This document shows, one piece after another, positions 6,656 through 8,186 of a DNA stretch of 8,186 bases (its first letter is position 1; every line of letters starts with the position of its first letter). A model generated the notes under the pieces. It saw only the letters and a program-made list of their open reading frames with translations. It searched no databases and was not told where the DNA came from. Origin of the DNA: a candidate division WWE3 bacterium CG_4_9_14_3_um_filter_43_9 (GTDB taxonomy: Bacteria > Patescibacteriota > CPR3 > GCA-002780085); the NCBI GenBank assembly GCA_002791435.1, contig PFXB01000093.1, positions 3,716 through 11,901 of the forward strand. The letters are read 5' to 3'. Both the position numbers and the translations under genes were made by a program.

Positions 6656-6764
6656 GACAGTAGGTGTTGCTTTTAAAAACAACTTAATTTCCTACCGAGG
6701 TGTCAAAAAAATCGTCCAAGCGACATTTTTACTGCAGGCTCTCGGGAATTAAGAGGGCTTTTTT
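6656..6764 (+). promoter_or_regulatory. Ribosomal protein L10 leader RNA (autoregulatory attenuator)
   Basis: The stretch resembles the L10 leader family found upstream of rplJ in many bacteria. The stem GTAGG (6660-6664) pairs with CCTAC (6691-6695). Inside it GTTG (6666-6669) pairs with CAAC (6680-6683), and TTAATTTCCTACCGAGGTG carries the conserved-looking 3' side. It ends in an intrinsic terminator. CCGAGG (6695-6700) can instead pair with TCTCGG (6740-6745, one G-U), which would break the terminator. In known cases L10 bound to L7/L12 binds this leader when in excess over ribosomal RNA and favours termination. The position just before rplJ fits. Identification is from memory of the family, without a covariance-model search. 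Confidence 0.8.
6738..6764 (+). terminator. Intrinsic terminator/attenuator of the L10 leader
   Basis: GCTCTC (6738-6743) pairs with GAGGGC (6753-6758) around a 9-base loop, followed directly by six T residues (6759-6764). Its left arm overlaps the sequence able to pair with CCGAGG at 6695-6700, so the two structures exclude each other, as expected for a conditional terminator. Confidence 0.75.
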
Positions 6765-6768
6765 ATTT

Positions 6769-6774
6769 AAGGAG
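6769..6774 (+). promoter_or_regulatory. Ribosome binding site of rplJ
   Basis: AAGGAG lies 6 bases before the ATG at 6781. It fixes the rplJ start there and argues against the longer frame opening at 6700, whose first 27 codons are simply the leader RNA read through. Confidence 0.85.
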
Positions 6775-6780
6775 TATACT

Positions 6781-7314
6781 ATGGCTATTTCAAAGGATCA
6801 AAAAGTAAGCGTTGTCCAAGACATCAAAGATAAAATTTCGCGCGCTAATCTTTTTCTGCTAACCGACTACCGCGGATTGAAAGTTCAAGAAATAGAAATG
6901 CTGAAAAAAGATCTGAAAAGTAGCGGGGCTGAATATAAGATTGTCAAAAACACACTTCTAAAAAGAGCGGTTGCGGATGAGATTTCAGCGGATGCCCACT
7001 TTCAAAACTTGGAAGGCCCCACAGCCGTTCTTTTTTGCCTATCTGACGAAGTTTTGCCCTTAAAGTCATTATTCAAATTTAAAAAGAACCTGGAATTACC
7101 GAAAATTAAATTTGGGTTTTCAAAAGGGGCTTGCTTGGACGAAAATCAAGTTCAAACCTTAGCTTATCTTCCGGATCGAAAAACGCTTGTGTATCAGGTT
7201 GTCACGGGTATAGGTTCGCCGCTTTTCCGCTTGCATACAGCGCTTACCGCCAATCTCCAAAAATTTGCCAATCAACTTAGCCAAATAAAAACACAAAAAC
7301 AAAATCTCAATTAA
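6781..7314 (+). CDS. rplJ: 50S ribosomal protein L10
   Basis: A 177-residue protein matching bacterial L10 along its length. The N-terminal RNA-binding domain begins MAISKDQKVSVVQDIKDKIS and carries LTDYRGLKVQEIEMLKKDL (27-45) and AEYKIVKNTLLKRA (50-63), the latter near-universal in L10. LEGPTAVLF (77-85) and LPDRKTLVYQVVTGIGSPL (130-148) follow. The C-terminal helix NLQKFANQLSQI (158-169) is where L7/L12 dimers attach. L10 anchors the L7/L12 stalk on 23S rRNA in the large subunit and supports factor-dependent GTP hydrolysis. It also represses its own operon through the leader RNA upstream. Start choice rests on AAGGAG and protein homology. The stop (7312-7314) overlaps the ribosome site of rplL, so the two are coupled. 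Confidence 0.97.
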   Translation: MAISKDQKVSVVQDIKDKISRANLFLLTDYRGLKVQEIEMLKKDLKSSGAEYKIVKNTLLKRAVADEISADAHFQNLEGPTAVLFCLSDEVLPLKSLFKFKKNLELPKIKFGFSKGACLDENQVQTLAYLPDRKTLVYQVVTGIGSPLFRLHTALTANLQKFANQLSQIKTQKQNLN

Positions 7315-7328
7315 AGGAGGAAATAAAA

Positions 7329-7760
7329 ATGACTGAAGGAAAAAAAGAAGTCGAAAAAGAACAGCCCAAGCTATCAGCTAATGCTCAAAAAGTAATCGAC
7401 CTCATCGAAAAAATGACGGTTTTAGAGCTAGCCGATTTAACCAAAATGCTCGAGGAGAAATTTGGAGTTACCCCCCAGATGCCGATTGCGGCGGCTACAC
7501 CAACCTCAACCGCAGCCCCCGCTGGAGAGGAAAAAACAGAAGAGCAGACGACTTTTAACGTGATTTTGGCCAGTTTTGGCGTCAATAAGATAGCAGTTAT
7601 TAAAGCCGTCCGCGAACTGGTTTCCACTCTAGGACTCAAAGAGGCTAAAGATCTGGTCGAAGCGGCTCCCAAACCTGTCAAAGAAGGAGTTTCTAAGAAA
7701 GAAGCCGAGGAAGCCAAGCAGAAACTAGAAGCGGCCGGGGCAACGGTTGAGATTAAATAA
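7329..7760 (+). CDS. rplL: 50S ribosomal protein L7/L12
   Basis: A 143-residue stalk protein. After a charged N-terminal extension (TEGKKEVEKEQPK, about 14 residues more than usual) comes the dimerisation domain AQKVIDLIEKMTVLELADL (19-37) with LEEKFGV (41-47). A flexible Ala/Pro/Thr hinge follows (about 50-72), then the C-terminal factor-binding domain TTFNVILASFG (74-84), VNKIAVIKAVREL (85-97), GLKEAKDLVEAAPKPVKEG (102-120) and GATVEIK. Most bacterial L7/L12 proteins are about 120-130 residues, so this one is slightly long. It recruits and activates translational GTPases at the ribosome. AAAGGAGG (7313-7320) stands 8 bases before the ATG and overlaps the rplJ stop. No canonical U-rich terminator follows the gene; the first hairpin downstream (7798-7815) lacks a T tract. 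Confidence 0.97.
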   Translation: MTEGKKEVEKEQPKLSANAQKVIDLIEKMTVLELADLTKMLEEKFGVTPQMPIAAATPTSTAAPAGEEKTEEQTTFNVILASFGVNKIAVIKAVRELVSTLGLKEAKDLVEAAPKPVKEGVSKKEAEEAKQKLEAAGATVEIK

Positions 7761-7795
7761 ATCTAACGGTTTGTTTTAAGGTTTTCATCTAAATT

Positions 7796-7821
7796 ATGGC
7801 GAACTAAAGTTCGCCGCTACG
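7796..7821 (-). repeat. Hairpin repeat unit A
   Basis: On the minus strand the unit reads CGTAGCGG, arm CGAAC, a short loop, arm GTTCG, then CCAT; it is 26 bases long. The stem on the plus strand is GGCGAAC (7798-7804) with GTTCGCC (7809-7815). The flanking CGTAGCGG and CCAT are shared with units B and C while the arms differ. Confidence 0.7.
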
Positions 7822-7844
7822 AAACCTCATCCCCAATCTATCAC

Positions 7845-7870
7845 CGTAGCGGAAACCTTTAGGTTTCCAT
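7845..7870 (+). repeat. Hairpin repeat unit B
   Basis: On the plus strand the unit reads CGTAGCGG (7845-7852), with stem GGAAACCT (7851-7858) and AGGTTTCC (7861-7868), then CCAT (7867-7870); 26 bases, the same length as unit A. The stem arms differ from unit A but are again fully self-complementary, in the opposite orientation to A and C. Confidence 0.7.
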
Positions 7871-7878
7871 TTTGGATG

Positions 7879-7905
7879 ATGGCGATTCTTGCGGTCGCCG
7901 CTACG
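7879..7905 (-). repeat. Hairpin repeat unit C
   Basis: On the minus strand the unit begins CGTAGCGG (7905-7898) and ends CCAT (7882-7879), 27 bases. The stem GGCGA (7881-7885) with TCGCC (7895-7899) is shorter and less perfect than in units A and B. TCGCCGCTACGAA at 7811-7823 recurs exactly at 7895-7907, a direct repeat of A and C 84 bases apart. Confidence 0.65.
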
Positions 7906-7941
7906 AAGTCTCTTTCCTTCATTCCCACGAGATCCTGAATC

Positions 7942-7958
7942 CCCTCCGATTCGGAGGG
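7942..7958. repeat. GC-rich 7-bp hairpin
   Basis: CCCTCCG (7942-7948) and CGGAGGG (7952-7958) enclose a 3-base loop. It lacks both the CGTAGCGG flank and a T tract. An adjacent imperfect stem, GGCG (7957-7960) with CGCC (7978-7981) around AAACC-TTC-GGCTT, may be a decayed relative of the other units. Confidence 0.55.
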
Positions 7959-8002
7959 CGGAGAAACCTTCGGCTTGCGCCAAATGTTTTGAGTTAATTT
8001 TA

Positions 8003-8032
8003 TTGACAGGTTGTGATTCACTATGTTATCTT
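8003..8032 (+). promoter_or_regulatory. Promoter of the helix-turn-helix gene
   Basis: A perfect TTGACA (8003-8008) is followed after 18 bases by TATCTT (8027-8032, 4 of 6 matches to TATAAT). It lies 25 bases ahead of the ATG at 8058 and downstream of the hairpin cluster, so the next gene appears to have its own transcription start rather than depending on rplJ-rplL. Confidence 0.5.
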
Positions 8033-8057
8033 TTTAAATAGAAAGAGGTATTTCATT

Positions 8058-8186
8058 ATGGATGATGAAATTCAGTCTGGAGTTAACAATTATCAACACC
8101 TCCCCGACTTGATGACGGTCAAAGAAGTGGCAAAATTCTTACGAGTCTCGCCTTTAACGATTAAACGTTGGGGGAAAAAGGGCAAA
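8058..8186 (+). CDS. Helix-turn-helix DNA-binding protein (MerR/excisionase type), N-terminal fragment
   Basis: The ATG at 8058 opens a frame that runs off the right edge after 43 codons. Residues from about 20 read MTVKEVAKFLRVSPLTIKRW, the typical HTH_17/excisionase (MerR-like) pattern in which a short helix-turn-helix reads DNA and the VSPLTIKRW helix is the recognition helix. AAAGAGG (8042-8048) is a fair ribosome site 9 bases upstream, and a promoter-like TTGACA precedes it. The rest of the protein is outside the window, so it could be a small excisionase-like regulator, a MerR-type activator, or the DNA-binding head of a larger protein. The family call is good for the visible part only; no role can be assigned. 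Confidence 0.75.
   Translation, partial: MDDEIQSGVNNYQHLPDLMTVKEVAKFLRVSPLTIKRWGKKGK

Larger units (their letters stand above)
7761..8002. other. Non-coding spacer rich in hairpins downstream of rplL
   Basis: I see no credible protein in this stretch; a 64-codon minus-strand frame (7827-8021) has no ribosome site or recognisable motif and overlaps the palindromes. Its content is a cluster of small stem-loops: units at 7796-7821, 7845-7870 and 7879-7905 that share flanks, a GC-rich stem at 7942-7958, and a degenerate stem at about 7957-7981. No T tract follows any of them, so none is a typical intrinsic terminator. Confidence 0.7.

Noticed and set aside
6700..6780. N-terminal extension of L10 by 27 residues from an upstream ATG (MSKKSSKRHF...)
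   Set aside because: The extension reads through the L10 leader RNA and its terminator, has no ribosome site and does not resemble L10. AAGGAG and homology place the start at 6781.
7385..7717. Minus-strand frame of 110 codons opposite rplL
   Set aside because: It is an antisense shadow of the strongly conserved L7/L12 gene, with a low-complexity Ser/Ala composition.
7811..7907. Possible CRISPR-like repeat from the duplicated TCGCCGCTACGAA
   Set aside because: There are only two direct copies, the third copy is inverted, and each unit is a self-contained hairpin with no regular spacers.
7798..7958. Intrinsic terminator for the rplJ-rplL operon among the downstream hairpins
   Set aside because: The stems are good but no T tract follows any of them on the plus strand, so termination there would have to be by another mechanism.
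7827..8021. Minus-strand frame of 64 codons in the spacer after rplL
   Set aside because: It covers the palindromic units, has no ribosome site or recognisable motif, and its composition follows the repeats.

Overview
The window looks bacterial, with moderately low GC. Every gene I can support reads under the standard code with TGA as a stop. The ribosomal L10 and L7/L12 proteins are bacterial in type. The short L10, the L7/L12 with a charged N-terminal extension, the compact operons and the gene families present remind me of Candidate Phyla Radiation (Patescibacteria) genomes. That placement is an inference from general resemblance, and I cannot exclude a Firmicutes-like or other low-GC lineage.

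Left part (1-6373, all on the minus strand): a six-gene, tightly packed defence operon transcribed right to left. In transcription order it encodes (1) an AbiEi-like winged-helix antitoxin/repressor; (2) an AbiEii-like nucleotidyltransferase with all expected motifs, fused to about 230 extra residues that include a beta-rich, immunoglobulin-like stretch; (3) a 787-residue beta-class DNA-adenine methyltransferase of type III Mod type; (4) a 70-residue KTSC-domain protein; (5) a 258-residue NYN-domain (PIN-like) putative nuclease; (6) a type III Res / DEAH helicase-nuclease subunit, truncated by the left window edge after 307 residues. Gaps are 9, 9, 3, 4 and 65 bases, and several Shine-Dalgarno sites lie inside the preceding stop region. 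This reads as one transcription unit that combines a type III-like restriction-modification pair, a type IV (AbiE) toxin-antitoxin pair and two accessory proteins. The combination is the most interesting feature of the window.

Middle (6374-6780): a divergent control region. On the minus side there is a promoter-like signal overlapped by a near-perfect 9-base inverted repeat, a plausible AbiEi operator. On the plus side there is a strong-looking sigma-70-type promoter, an 11-bp perfect inverted repeat, and an L10 leader RNA ending in an intrinsic terminator with a competing antiterminator pairing.

Right part (6781-8186, plus strand): rplJ (L10) and rplL (L7/L12) as a classic stalk operon. A roughly 300-base non-coding spacer follows, carrying at least three hairpin units that share flanking sequence but have different, self-complementary arms. 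The window ends in a new promoter and the first 43 codons of a helix-turn-helix (MerR/excisionase-type) protein. No tRNA, rRNA, CRISPR array or insertion sequence was seen.
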